The position numbers and the translations under genes are program-made. DNA of 64,000 nt from Tricholoma matsutake (lineage: Eukaryota > Basidiomycota > Agaricomycetes > Agaricales > Tricholomataceae). Numbering within the stretch: the stretch's first letter is position 1; each line of letters begins with the position of its first letter. This document shows positions 54,590 through 64,000 of this stretch, piece after piece. The notes under the pieces were generated by a model. That model ran no database searches and was not told the origin of the DNA. It saw only the letters and a program-made list of their open reading frames with translations. The stretch spans positions 3,658,001 through 3,722,000 of the forward strand of contig AP026540.1 in assembly GCA_026075535.2 (NCBI GenBank), given 5' to 3'.

Positions 54590-57500
54590 TGCGAAAAATT
54601 GTTTCACAGTGTTGTCAGTAGATGAAGTGTATGAATCAAATTCTATTTCATTGACCGATCTCTCTGTGAACGATGTGCAAGCTGTACTAACCCCTCCCTA
54701 TCCTCATTCGCATTTTTGTAAGCGCCCTAAATGGGAGAAACGACTCCCCAACCACTATGTCGTAGTGGCAACCCCAAGCCCCCACTCATTTGAGCTCGAA
54801 GTATCGCTGTAAACCACTGATACCGGTGCTGTACACACAACCAAGGCGCTACTTGATTGTGGCACCACTGGCCTTTTCATCAGTTCTGATTTTGTTGTGC
54901 AAAATCAACTCACAACAACAGCGCTCAGCCAACCCATCCCTGTGTTCAATGTCAATGGCTCAGCAAATGAAGCAGGCAATATCTTGGAAGTTGTAGAGGT
55001 CCTACTATGATTTCGTGACCACTCTGAACGTGCGACGTTCGTGGTGACTGGCATTGGCAAGCAAGATGTTATTCTCGGCCTCACCTGGCTCCGCAAGCAT
55101 AATCCTGAGGTGGACTGGCAGACTAATGAGGTCAAAATGAGTCGATGCCCAAATCACTGCCGCACCTGTCAGAATGAGATGAATGAAGAGTGCAAAAGCG
55201 CTTTTCAGGAAATCGCTACCATTCGTACCTGTCATGTGGGTCCCATGCCTACCCCTGATGTTGAGATGGAGGACATCCCAGACCTTCCGCAACTGGTGAA
55301 CGATGATAACGATGATGAAGACCATGACAAACTGCCCCTTTCGAGTGAAAACTCAGTCAAAGAAGGAGATCACATCTTTGTCACTACCATTCCCTGCGAA
55401 GCGGAATTTGTTCATGCCACATCCAACATTTCACAATGGCTAGCAGAGGCCTTCCATAAGAATGCGCAACCAAAGTCCTTTCACGAATCCGTCCCTGTGC
55501 ACTTCTATGAGTTCGAGGACCTATTTGCAAAGTCTTCATTCGACCGCTTGCCTGACTGAACGGTATGGAATCATGTGATCGAACTCATCCCTGGTGTGAA
55601 AGCCACTAGCTGCAAGGTCTACCCCCTTGCGCCCAGCGAGCAGGCCGAGATGGACAAATTCATCCAGGAGAACCTAGCCACTGGCCGCATTTGCCCCTCG
55701 AAGTTGCCGATGGCATCCCCCATCTTCTTTATCAAGAAGAAGGATGGATCCCTCCAGCTTGTACAAGATTATCATACTCTCAATGCCCTCACGATCAAAA
55801 CCCGATATCCGCTACCACTGATTTCGGAACTGGTAAATCAACTATGAGGCACGAAATACTTTACAAAACTCAATGTGTGATGGGGGTACAACAATGTGTG
55901 CATGAAAAGGGGCAACGAATGGAAAGCCGCTTTTTGCACAAATTGTGGGCTTTTTGAACCCTTGGTGATGTTTTTCGGACTCACAAACTCTCCTTCCACA
56001 TTCCAAACAATGATGAATGACATTTTTTAGGATCTCATTATGGAAGGAGTGGTCTGTGTCTACCTGGATGACATCCTCATCTTTACAAAATCGATCGATG
56101 AACATCAGTGCATTATGTGCCTTGTCCTGGAGCGCCTTCGTGCGCACAAGTTGTTTCTGCAACATGACAAGTGCAAGTTCGAGCAAACAACAATCAAGTA
56201 CCTCAGACTCATCATATCCAAGGGCAAAATTTGTATGGATCCCGTCAAGGTAGTGGGAGTCACCGAATGGCCCACCCCCAAAGCGTGCAAGGAGGTACAG
56301 TCATTCCTGGGGTTTGTGAATTTCTATCGACGCTTCATTGAAGCTTTTCACATCATGTGAAACCCCTCTTTGAGCTCACAAAGAAGGAGTGCAAATGGGA
56401 ATGGGGACCTTTGGAACAAGGTGCCTTTGATGAAATCAAGAATTGGGTCACATCCTCCCCTATTCTCCATTTTGCTGACGACACCAAAGCATTTTGCATC
56501 GAGGTGGACAGCTCAGACTATGCAACTGGCTCAGTGCTGTCACAGCAATTGGCCGACAATCTCAAATGGCACCCTATCGTGTTCTACTCCAAATTGCTCA
56601 ATGTGGTCGAATGAAATTACGAGATCCACAACAAGGAGATGCTAGCAGTGATGAGATCATTAGAGGAATGGAGGCATTTCCTTGAAGGTGCACAGCACAA
56701 GGTAGAGATCTGGACTGACCACAAAAGTCTGGAGTACTTCATGACCGCAAAAAAGCTAAATTGCAGACAAGCTCGCTGGTCGCTCTATCTTTCGCGGTTT
56801 GACTTTGTCATGCACCACCATCCTGGAAAGAGTATGGGTAAGTGCGATGCGCTTTCGCAACGAGCAGATCATGTGAATGGCATGGATGATAATTGCGACA
56901 CTACCCTGCTCTGCCCCAAATTCTTTGTGATTCATGCACTCGAAGGGGTGACGATCAAAGGAGTGGAGCGAAATATCTTGCGTGAAGTGTAAAAGGGGGT
57001 TCGGGATGGAAAGAGCAAAGATGCGGTGGTACTAGCGATGAAGGAGTTGGATAGGGCCAAAGGCAAGACATTGCGAAGCTCAGAGTGGACAGAGGAGGAT
57101 GGATTATGGAGGTTTTGTGATCGCATTTATGTTCCGCTCATACCAGACTTATGATGCAGAATCACTGAACAGCATCATGACTCCAAGATTGGTGGACATG
57201 CGGGATGCTGGAAAACACTCAAACTCATCTCGTGCAATTACTGGTGGCCAAACATGTCACACTTTGTCGGTCAGTACTGTAAGGCCTGCGATCTATGTCT
57301 TTGCACGAAGGCGCAGAAGCGCCGACCTTTCGGTGAACTACACCCCCTCCCAATCCCCAAAAATTGCTGGGATGTGGTAAGTGTTGATTTCATCACCGAA
57401 CTTCTGGACTCCCATGGCTTCGATGTGACAATGGTGGTGGTAGACTCAGTGAGCAAGTGCAGCCATTTCATACCCACTCACACCACCATTACGGTGCTGG

Positions 57501-58509
57501 GATCAGCGTGATTGTACTTGCAGAATGTGTGGAAGCTTCATGGCCTCCCGAAATCGATGCTCTCAGATTGGGGACCGCAGTTCATAGCGCAATTCATGTG
57601 CGAATTGTATCACTTGTTGGGGATCACCATTTTGGCATCCACAGCATATCACCCACAGTCTGATGGGCAGACTGAATGAGTCAATCAGGAGCTCGAGCAG
57701 TACATCTGCATTTTTGTGAATGAGCACCAAAATGATTGGGACACTCTGCTCCCTCTGGGTGAATTCGCATACAATAACCATGTCCACTCATCCACCCAGC
57801 ACTCCCCCTTCTTTGTTGACACTGGCAGACATCCACGGATAGGCTTGAGCCCAACCAATGACCCTCGAGGCTCGAGGCAGTCAATGAGTTTGTGGATCAG
57901 ATGAAGTCGACATTGGAGGAGGCTCATGCTGCCCTTGCCAAATCGAAGGATGATATGGTGAGGTACTATAACCAATGGTGAATCCCCACACCAATTTTCG
58001 CAATCGGTGAAAAGGTCTTCCTGGATGCTTCAGATATCAGCACAACTAGACCCATGAAGAAATTTGCGCACCGCTTCCTGGGGCTGTACCCAGTCATTCA
58101 TCCTGTCGGCTCGCATGCATATCACCTCCAACTGCCACCATCAATGGCTCGAATACATCTGGTGTTCCACATCATCAAGCTCATGCCCACGCCAATGGAC
58201 CCGATCAAAGGTTGCCATGCAAAACCACCGCTGCCCCCCCGAGATTGCAGGAGGAGAGGAGAGGTACGAGGTGGATGAGGTGCTAGACAGCAGGATGAAG
58301 GGTAGGAAGTTGCAGTATCTGGTCAGATGGAAAGGTTATGGGCATGAAGAGAATAGAGGAGGATCTCGATGCTGCAAAACTAATCGCGAACTTCTACAGG
58401 GCTCATCCGAGTGCCCCAAAATGTGTTAACACACTTACCTTTGGACAGATGGGATTCCGACCACAATATCTGCACTGATGGAACTTTGCGCATTGGGACA
58501 CTGCGCCTT
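54590..58509 (+). pseudogene. Ty3-H pol: protease, RT, RNase H, integrase, chromodomain
   Basis: Domains in order: protease LLDCGTTGLFIS (DCG instead of DSG) and DVILGLTWLRKHNPEVDW; RT with FFIKKKDGSLQLVQDYH and VYLDDILIFTKS, catalytic Asp intact; RNase H with FCIEVDSSDYATGSVLSQQ and WTDHKSLEYFMTAKK; integrase with [38 protein letters not shown] and DGQTE; chromodomain YEVDEVLDSRMK and YLVRWKGYGHEEN. TGA at 55557, 55845, 56358, 56612 and 57509 align with Arg in Ty3-C or the family. A frameshift lies near 58230. The natural stop is TAA 58507-58509. Confidence 0.92.
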
Positions 58510-58520
58510 AAGGGGGGGGA

Positions 58521-59147
58521 TGTAAGGGGAACACCTTATGAGCCCCTACAATGGTTGATGCACATTTGCAAACATTTCCACACATGCGCAAACATTCGCG
58601 CAACAAAGCACCTTTTCATGCAACGAGGCACCTTTTCGCACAATGAGGCGCCTTTTGCACCAACCATCTACAAACATTCCAATATGTCAATCCATCAGCC
58701 CCTATTGTACTCTCACCATTCTCACAGTCAATATCCTGCACAAACCATTGTTGCAATTTGCGCCTTTGTGCAAACCAGTTGTGCAATTGTTGTGCCTGCG
58801 GAAATGATCAAGGATGTCTTCGCACACCCATTACCAATCATGGCCTGATGCGGACACCACTTACTGAGTATGGCCTGATGCGGACACTATCGCTGATTGA
58901 TGGCTGTCTCCCCAAATGGGAACATGACCCTGGATCTGAATTAGTGCTAGGATGGAAGGGGCTCCAAGTATTTTAGAATGTCACATGCCTTCCATATATA
59001 TACTTCAGCCTTGCACTGGACTCCTTAGAGTTTTCTCTTTTGCAAGGTATGGGTCTTTCCTTGTTCAATAGTTATTGAATCTAAACTTTGGTTTTCCCTT
59101 GCAAGGTATCGAGTTCTTAGGACTCTGATCATAAGGTTGCCCTTACA
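58521..59147 (+). repeat. 3' LTR of Ty3-H
   Basis: It matches 52682-53268 end to end apart from length differences. It repeats AGAGTTTTCT and the TATA box, and is followed by the duplication CAGGC. Confidence 0.92.
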
Positions 59148-60270
59148 CAGGCCATTACCTTCATGCACCTTTTGTGCAAGTACTGTGGATGCAACATTGC
59201 AGACATCCCATGGGTGTATTGGTGCTACTATTCCTGCAGCTACCATTTCATCTACTTTTTTATTCAGAAATTTTTGTTGGGGTGGTGTCATTGATCATTG
59301 GCCAATCTTTGTTCAGAATGTTGTGCCTTCTGGGATTTTCAGCTGGTATGAGATGCTTGGGATGGCATTGACTTTGCTCATAACTAGTGCAAAACAGTCA
59401 GCATACTCTTCCACTACTGACCTGGTTATTTCCCACTGCTCATCTGTGAAGTCATCTCCTAGTGTCATCTCATCCAGTATCTTGGCAACATGTTCTTTCT
59501 TGAAGGGATCTGCATGTCATGTGAAAATGTTGCTGGCTTCAGTGCCTATGGAGTTGATATGTGCTAAGTTTTTGCTTTCTGAGACATACAGGTTTGCATC
59601 ATTGTTTTCATAGGACAGGCAGTCTTCTGTGACATCAATGAGAATCTCCTTTGCTTCTGTGCTGTCTGTTTCTTCTTCATTTGCATTCTCCTTATCTTCA
59701 TCAGTTTGGTGTAGAGCACTCACTTGTGCTATCAGTGTTTCAGTCTGGTGCAGTGATTCAGTGATGCTAGGTGGGAGTGACACTTCCTTTGTGGTGTTGC
59801 CTCTGCCTTCTGCTTCTTTTTTGTTCCTTTCTGCACTTTCTATGTGTTTTGTTTCACTGTTTGTGATATCAATTTTCTGCTCTTGCTCCTTGCATGCCAC
59901 TATCAGCTGAGTGTTGCTTTTGGCATCAAACTCTGTTACATACTCATGCTTGTCAATCTGTTCAGTCATGATCTTAGGTTGGGGACCAAAGACTTGCCTC
60001 GAAGTGGGATTCTGGCCAGAAGGGCCCCTTTAATTGCTCCCCACTGTTTCACATCAAGTGTGAGGCTTACACCTAGATCAATTGCATGTTCTGTGGCTTC
60101 TTCATTGATTTGGTTGGTCAGGGTGATAGTGCTGGTTTTTGAGCAGATTCTGACAACATCCATTTCAAAATTGTGGGTTGCCTGAGCTGCCTGCATGAGT
60201 GGTTTCCCAAACAAAAATACCCAGCCACCTTTGCTGTCAAAAACTTTCAATTCACCTTCAAATTTGGTAC
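59148..60270 (-). pseudogene. Ty3-G polyprotein: protease end to RT start
   Basis: The frame 60250-59966 has KVFDSKGGWVFLFGKPLMQA, a signature block after the protease of this family. It is followed by an acidic Glu/Thr-rich linker (59969-59517) and the RT entry MTPPQQKFLNKKVDEMVAAG and VHEGNGL, where Ty3-H is inserted. Stops between these frames are few. M2 breaks the frame on the other side, within GGLKFEGELKVFD. Confidence 0.85.
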
Positions 60271-60551
60271 CTCGTCCTCCCCCACATATTCCTGGAGGAA
60301 TCCTGGAGGATTAGTGGGGACCAATGTTCCAGCCATTTGTCACTCAAGTATATATTCCTGACTCTTCCCATTCCGGGGGGATCCCTGGTTGATTCCTGGT
60401 AAATTACACTCTTCCAGGAGGAAGTCCTGGAATTCCCCAGGACTCTGGTACCAGGAATCTACCAGGAATCCACCAGGAATCCACCAGGACTCTACCAGGA
60501 CTCTACTGGGAATCCACTGGGACTCCACTGGGAGTCCTTACTATTAAAAAG

Positions 60552-60626
60552 GAAACCTTTGAGGATTGAACCCCGGACCTCAGGGTTGAATTAAACAGGT
60601 GCAATATACCATTAGACTATAGTGCC
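60552..60626 (-). other. tRNA-like sequence in left arm of M2
   Basis: On the minus strand it begins GGCACTATAGTCTAATGGTA (A box TAGTCTAATGG) and has GGGGTTCAATCCTC as B box, in 75 nt. It resembles Glu/Asp-type tRNAs, but stems pair poorly. It faces outward. Confidence 0.62.
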
Positions 60627-60849
60627 ATTCTAATATACAACATAAGTACCACATTGAGTGGCTGTGTATGACAAAGCATACAGCCACATCATCAACATTG
60701 CCAGCTCATCATTCAACCACCACCACCACTGTCGACAACGCCCCCTCCACCTCCCTCCCTCCCTCCTTTCTCTCACCACCACCACCACCATGCCATTATC
60801 AACTGCCGCCCCTCTAGCCAACAACAAACATGCCACAACACACAGGAAA

Positions 60850-61248
60850 TGGGCCCAAATGACTGGATGGGCCCTATGTAAGTTTTTTCTCATTTGCTTT
60901 TTGTTTTTATAAACTAACTAACCTGTTTCTTTAGTTTTCCAGGTTATAATCTACTGGTAATGATGCCACCACCCGCAAACGAGCTGACTGGATAGAACAT
61001 GGGCCCAAATGATGCAGATCACGTCATTTGGGCCCTGTGTAATGTTTTTTTTGTTTGCTCTTTGTTTTTATAAACTAACTAACTCATTTCTTTTGTTTTA
61101 GAGGTTCTACTCTACTGGTAGTGATGGCAAACGAGCCGACTGGATGGAACATGGGCCCAAATGATGCAGATTGCATCATTTGGGCCCTACATAATTTTTT
61201 TTTTGTTTGCTTTTTGTTTTTATAAACTATGTTTCTTTTGTTTCATAG
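60850..61248 (+). repeat. Three tandem hairpin-intron units of M2
   Basis: Intron-like segments at 60878-60942 (GTAAGT, AAACTAACTAAC, TTTCCAG), 61039-61101 (GTAATG, same branch, TTTTAG) and about 61190-61248 (donor ATAATT, acceptor TTTCATAG) are separated by exon-like parts of about 90 nt. These begin GTTCTACTCTACTGG or similar. Each exon-like part ends with a GGGCCC hairpin directly before the donor. The clearest is 61153-61187 with arms GGGCCCAAATGATGCA and TGCATCATTTGGGCCC and loop GAT. Confidence 0.75.
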
Positions 61249-61486
61249 GTTCTACTCTACTGGCAATGACAGCCGGACACGAGACAACCCAACACACCCA
61301 CCCCATGCCTGTGAGCCTCTGCTCGTAGGGTGGATCGTGAGTGTGTGCAGTCGATGACAATGATGACACCACCACCTACCAGCACCAGAACTGCCTACCA
61401 GCACCAGAACCCCGAGAACATGAAGCACAGCTGCCAACCATGATGGACAATGACAACAGGACCAACGACACACCACCCGCCTCCAG

Positions 61487-61510
61487 CCCCATGAGCCACT
61501 GCTCATGGGG
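61487..61510. repeat. GAGC/GCTC hairpin of M2
   Basis: Perfect 10-bp arms CCCCATGAGC and GCTCATGGGG enclose loop CACT, followed by TGGATTGTGGGTGG. A weaker copy is at about 61311-61331. The second copy and its flank match M0 at 905-990. Confidence 0.85.
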
Positions 61511-61762
61511 TGGATTGTGGGTGGAATGGTGATGATGGCCACCACCACACAGCGGGAGATGGCCAGGACGGCAACAACAACCAGGAAGGGCCTGGCAACC
61601 AGGAGCAGCACAGAAATGACACCCAGGACAGCAACGATGAGGACAGCAACAACAAAGGCCCAGCACCCAGGACGACGGGGACAGGACAACAGGCATGACT
61701 CACCAGGCTGCCACATTTGCATGGGGCGGTTTTTTTCATTTTTGATTTATGGTAATACCTTC

Positions 61763-61908
61763 CCCCTTGCCCACATTTTATGTGGGTGAGGGGTTTTTCT
61801 TTCTTTTTCTTTATAATTGTAGTGCTCCCCTCACATTCAACGTGAGGGGAGATTAGTTTTATATGTATATATTTGTAGGACTCCCCCTCGCACCTTGTGT
61901 GGGGGAGG
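61763..61908. repeat. C-rich hairpin array of M2
   Basis: Three stem-loops lie in series: 61763-61793 (around CCCACATTTTATGTGGG), 61825-61851 (arms CTCCCCTCAC and GTGAGGGGAG) and 61881-61908 (CTCCCCC to GGGGGAG). They stand on the inner side of the right tRNA-like sequence, mirroring M1 and M3. Confidence 0.8.
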
Positions 61909-62061
61909 TTTTTTTTATGTAATTAATGGTGTATCCTTCATGTCCAATGCAAGGGATGTAGTTAATAAATTTTATTTGATCTTAATTGTGAGCTTCGAGA
62001 GAGAAATACCTAAGTTTGAGTTTGAGGGTATAAATACACTTTTATATTGGCAGCTAATAAT

Positions 62062-62152
62062 TCTCCTGTGGCTCAACTGGTTAAGCACTTGTTTGGTTTG
62101 TCATGTGATTCTTGATCATGAGTTCTAGAGTTCAATCCCTGCTCTGAACAAG
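62062..62152 (+). other. tRNA-like sequence in right arm of M2
   Basis: TGGCTCAACTGGTTAAG fits an A box and GAGTTCAATCCC a B box, with about 45 nt between. The 5' CTCCTGTGGCTCAACTGG text resembles real tRNAs, but the anticodon arm does not fold well. The same family occurs inverted at 62895-62988. Confidence 0.65.
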
Positions 62153-62296
62153 TTTATTTTGTAGGTACTTTGTGAAATTCATGAAGTCTGAAGCACTTGA
62201 AACTTGTAAGATATCTCAAATTGACTTTCCATTATGGTATGACTTTAGGGTACTGAGTCCCACTGGATTCCTCCAGGACTCTGTGGGGGAGTGTAA

Positions 62297-62673
62297 AGTT
62301 CAGACCTCCCAGCATCATCACTCCTTTCCACACAGCTTCTGAGGAAATGATAACTCCATTGGTGTCTTCTTGATGGTCTTCTGTGTTTGATTGCTCAGAA
62401 TATTGATGTACACATTGTGCCGACCATTGTGCTGCTGTCAAATAGTGCACTGACATGCACAATCTCCCCATGTGGTCCTTTCAGTTGTAGTAGTTGTTTG
62501 AATGGAACTTCATCTTTTCCTGGTTTCCATTGTCTGGGTACCAACATGTGTTCCACTGAGTACAGATCAATCAGGTTCTTATTGTGCTCATCATTAGCTA
62601 CATTGGTTTTGGCCTTTGTGGTGTTTGTACACTCCACCTCTTCTATTTGTGCACTTGGGGCTGCCTGCGTAAA
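62297..62673 (-). pseudogene. Ty3-G protease region
   Basis: HMLVPRQWKPGKDEVPFKQL, LQLKGPHGEIVHVSALFDSS and GTMCTSIF then AVWKGVMMLGG are the gag-protease junction and protease of a widespread mushroom Ty3 family. The block usually reads ALFDGGAMV; here ALFDSSTMV. The N-terminal side is cut by M3 at 62673 and the C-terminal side by M2 at 62297. Confidence 0.85.
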
Positions 62674-62894
62674 CTTTGCACTCCCCCCTGTATTCCTATC
62701 AGAGTCCTAGGAGTCCGAGTTTTCCAATAAGAGTCCAATCGGAATCCAATAGGAGTCCTACTAGTCTGACACTAGTCCTAGTAGTCCGATCAGAATGAAA
62801 TTCCTAGTAAAGTCCTATGCAATTCCAACATGAAGTCGGACTACCACATTTATAACTTGGTGAAAATTTCCCCAAGTGCTTACAAAATAAATGG

Positions 62895-62988
62895 GTAAAG
62901 CAGGGATTGAACCATGGACCATGGGATGTAAGTCACACAATGACTAAACAAGCACTCAACCAGTTGAGCCACAGGAGAATTATTAAAT
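62895..62988 (-). other. tRNA-like sequence in left arm of M3
   Basis: On the minus strand it has GTGGCTCAACTGGTT as A box and GGTTCAATCCCTG as B box. It is the same family as 62062-62152 and faces outward. Confidence 0.65.
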
Positions 62989-63756
62989 ATGTAATACAAA
63001 GTTCATTTAATGCACTTAGGGATAGTTCACATATTTTAACCTCCCTCATGAGAGCTCGAAAAAAATTGATGAACCCTCGCAAAGACACGAGGAACCAATA
63101 TAACTAATATAGATTAAAAAAATACCCCCCGACACAAATGCAAGGGGGAGACAATTAATTATATATTTAAAATTCTACAAAAACAAAAAAAACCACCCCC
63201 CCCATTTTGTGGGGGAGGGGGAGGGGGTGGTGGTGCATTGTGTTTCGGTGTGGAGGTGGTGACATGGCCATTAGCACCCGTTCCACCCTACGAGCAAAGC
63301 TTGCAGCGGTGGGGTTTTGGTGCTGGGGCACTGTCTCCTTCTCGTAGACCCCACAATCCACCCCATGAGCAGATGCTCATGGCAGTGGCATGGTGTCCCC
63401 CGTGCATCCCTCGTCGTCATTCCACCCACCGTCCACCCCACGAGCAGTTGCTCGCAAGGCTGGTGGTGAGTGGTGTGTCGTTCGCAGTGCCATCTCGTTG
63501 TCCCCACCCCCTCATCGTCCCTTGCCACCCTCATCTCATCCGGTGCTGGTGCCCGTCGCCTTCCCCTCATCTCTCCCTCCCCCATCTTATCTCCCCCTCC
63601 ACCCTCTCATCTCCCCTCCCTGTCATTGTTGTTGTTGTTGTCACTTCCTCATCTCCCTCCCCATCCCTCTTCATCTCCATGGGTGTTCGTGGTGGGGCCC
63701 TGGCAGTATCATCGGGGTCGTCTTGTGTCCCTCCACTGTTACCAACAGCTTAGAAC

Positions 63757-63819
63757 CTAGAAGATGAAAGAAAAACAGTTAGTGTAAACTCAAAGTCAAA
63801 GGGAAAAAAAAAAACTTGC
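63757..63819 (-). other. Intron-like segment in M3 (GC donor)
   Basis: On the minus strand it has donor GCAAGT after GGGCCCTAA, branch ACACTAACTG and acceptor CTTCTAG before GTTC, for 63 nt. GC donors are a rare but valid class. Confidence 0.6.
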
Positions 63820-63868
63820 TTAGGGCCCAGTCCATCCATCCATCCGTCATTACCCTGTAGTTTAGGAC

Positions 63869-63933
63869 CTAAAAAACAAAAGAAAGATGTTAGTTAGTTT
63901 AGAAAACAAGAAAAGAATGAAAAAAAAACTTAC
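63869..63933 (-). other. Second intron-like segment in M3
   Basis: On the minus strand it has GTAAGT, AAACTAACTAAC and TTTTTTAG before GTCC, for 65 nt. The hairpin 63938-63965 (arms GCCCAAACGATG and CATCATTTGGGC, loop ATTC) lies just upstream of the donor. Confidence 0.68.
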
Positions 63934-64000
63934 CATAGCCCAAACGATGATTCCATCATTTGGGCCACTTGTATCCATTGATGGCTGTTGGCCCCTCTTG

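Larger units (their letters stand above)
52682..59147 (+). mobile_element. Ty3-H, chromodomain Ty3/Gypsy element
   Basis: The LTRs at 52682-53268 and 58521-59147 are flanked by a perfect duplication CAGGC. Gag and pol on the plus strand are close relatives of Ty3-C. It interrupts the RT N-terminus of Ty3-G (KVHEGNGL on one side). A purine tract of A and G (58509-58520) abuts the 3' LTR. Confidence 0.95.
60271..62296. mobile_element. M2, terminal-repeat element in Ty3-G (limits approximate)
   Basis: The right end, inverted, reads CTTTACACTCCCCCACAGAGTCC and TGGAGGAATCC. The left end has CCTCCCCCACATATTCCTGG and GGAATCC at the same spacing. Imperfect flanks AGGTCTGAA and AGGTACCAA (read on the minus strand) may be a decayed 9-bp duplication. 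Inside are outward-facing tRNA-like sequences, three tandem hairpin-intron units, GAGC hairpins and C-rich hairpins, the same set as M1. No transposase is present. Confidence 0.75.
52138..62673 (-). mobile_element. Ty3-G, Ty3/Gypsy remnant in three pieces
   Basis: Its pieces are 62297-62673 (gag end/protease), 60270-59148 (protease end to RT start) and 52681-52138 (RT). They are separated by M2 and Ty3-H, and the right end is cut by M3. The frame rejoins at each junction. The left end stops in RT at about 52138 next to unrelated sequence. Its LTRs are not in the window. Confidence 0.88.
62674..64000. mobile_element. M3, terminal-repeat element (left part, runs off window)
   Basis: It begins CTTTGCACTCCCCCC, like M1 and M2, followed by AGTCC/GGACT-rich terminal sequence up to about 62830. 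An outward-facing tRNA-like sequence, C-rich hairpins (63040-63235), three GAGC hairpins (63286-63310; 63363-63382 perfect, arms CCATGAGCA and TGCTCATGG; 63440-63455) and two minus-strand intron-like segments follow. The right end is outside the window, so the target duplication cannot be checked. Confidence 0.75.

Noticed and set aside
8655..58509. TGA read as a sense codon for arginine (recoding)
   Set aside because: Ty3 pol genes also end in or carry TAG/TAA, the affected residues are exactly CGA-type positions, and D-to-N and R-to-C changes at CpG occur alongside. Mutation explains all of these more simply than a changed code.
60552..62988. Functional tRNA genes
   Set aside because: A and B boxes are present, but acceptor and anticodon stems do not pair well and the units sit at matching positions in transposable elements. 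They are called tRNA-like only.
63238..63767. Coding frames of 96-171 codons near the right edge
   Set aside because: Low-complexity His/Pro/Ser text from GAGC hairpins and CTCCCT repeats, open in several frames and on both strands.

Overview
This window is a transposon graveyard from a filamentous fungus, most likely a basidiomycete of the Agaricomycetes. The evidence is short introns (51-73 nt) with GTRNGT donors and CTAAC-like branch points, a RecQ-like helicase pseudogene, and many Ty3/Gypsy elements, several with chromodomain integrases, of the type common in mushroom genomes. I see no intact host gene. No species can be named from sequence alone.

Layout. 1-738: 5' end of a minus-strand Ty3 element (Ty3-A). 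739-1693: hairpin-bearing element M0. 1694-8217: Ty3-B (minus), carrying a 489-bp hAT-like MITE and truncated on its gag side by Ty3-C (minus, 8218-14261, perfect 5-bp target duplication GCCTC). 15749-16725: broken RecQ-like helicase gene. 17336-30300: Ty3-D (minus, 1,037-bp LTRs). Its 3' LTR holds a 1,887-bp Mutator-like element (M1) and a 667-bp solo LTR, and an intron-containing gene lies antisense to it after pol. 30548-31207: large inverted-repeat array. 32401-33300: hairpin/intron modules (M4). 33558-51742: Ty3-E (minus, duplication CCATC), interrupted by two solo LTRs, one of which holds Ty3-F (plus, 37244-47338) with an extra long ORF after pol. 51793-52020: 70-bp tandem repeat. 52138-62673: fragments of Ty3-G (minus), split by Ty3-H (plus, 52682-59147, duplication CAGGC) and by terminal-repeat elements M2 and M3. 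M3 runs off the right edge.

Two themes tie the window together. First, the coding parts of nearly all retroelements decay in one way: premature stops are overwhelmingly TGA where relatives have arginine, and several catalytic aspartates have become asparagine. Both are what C-to-T change at CpG gives. LTR pairs compared by eye (Ty3-C 9 of 9 differences, Ty3-F 12 of 12) differ only by transitions. Second, M0, M1, M2, M3 and M4 share an architecture I do not recognise from a named family: terminal inverted repeats, outward-facing tRNA-like sequences with A- and B-box motifs, C-rich hairpins, GAGC/GCTC hairpins, and repeated units in which a GGGCCC hairpin abuts a spliceosomal-type intron.

Ty3-C and Ty3-H carry a 10-nt sequence two bases after the 5' LTR that is complementary to the likely mRNA 5' end, as in Tf1-type self-priming retrotransposons.
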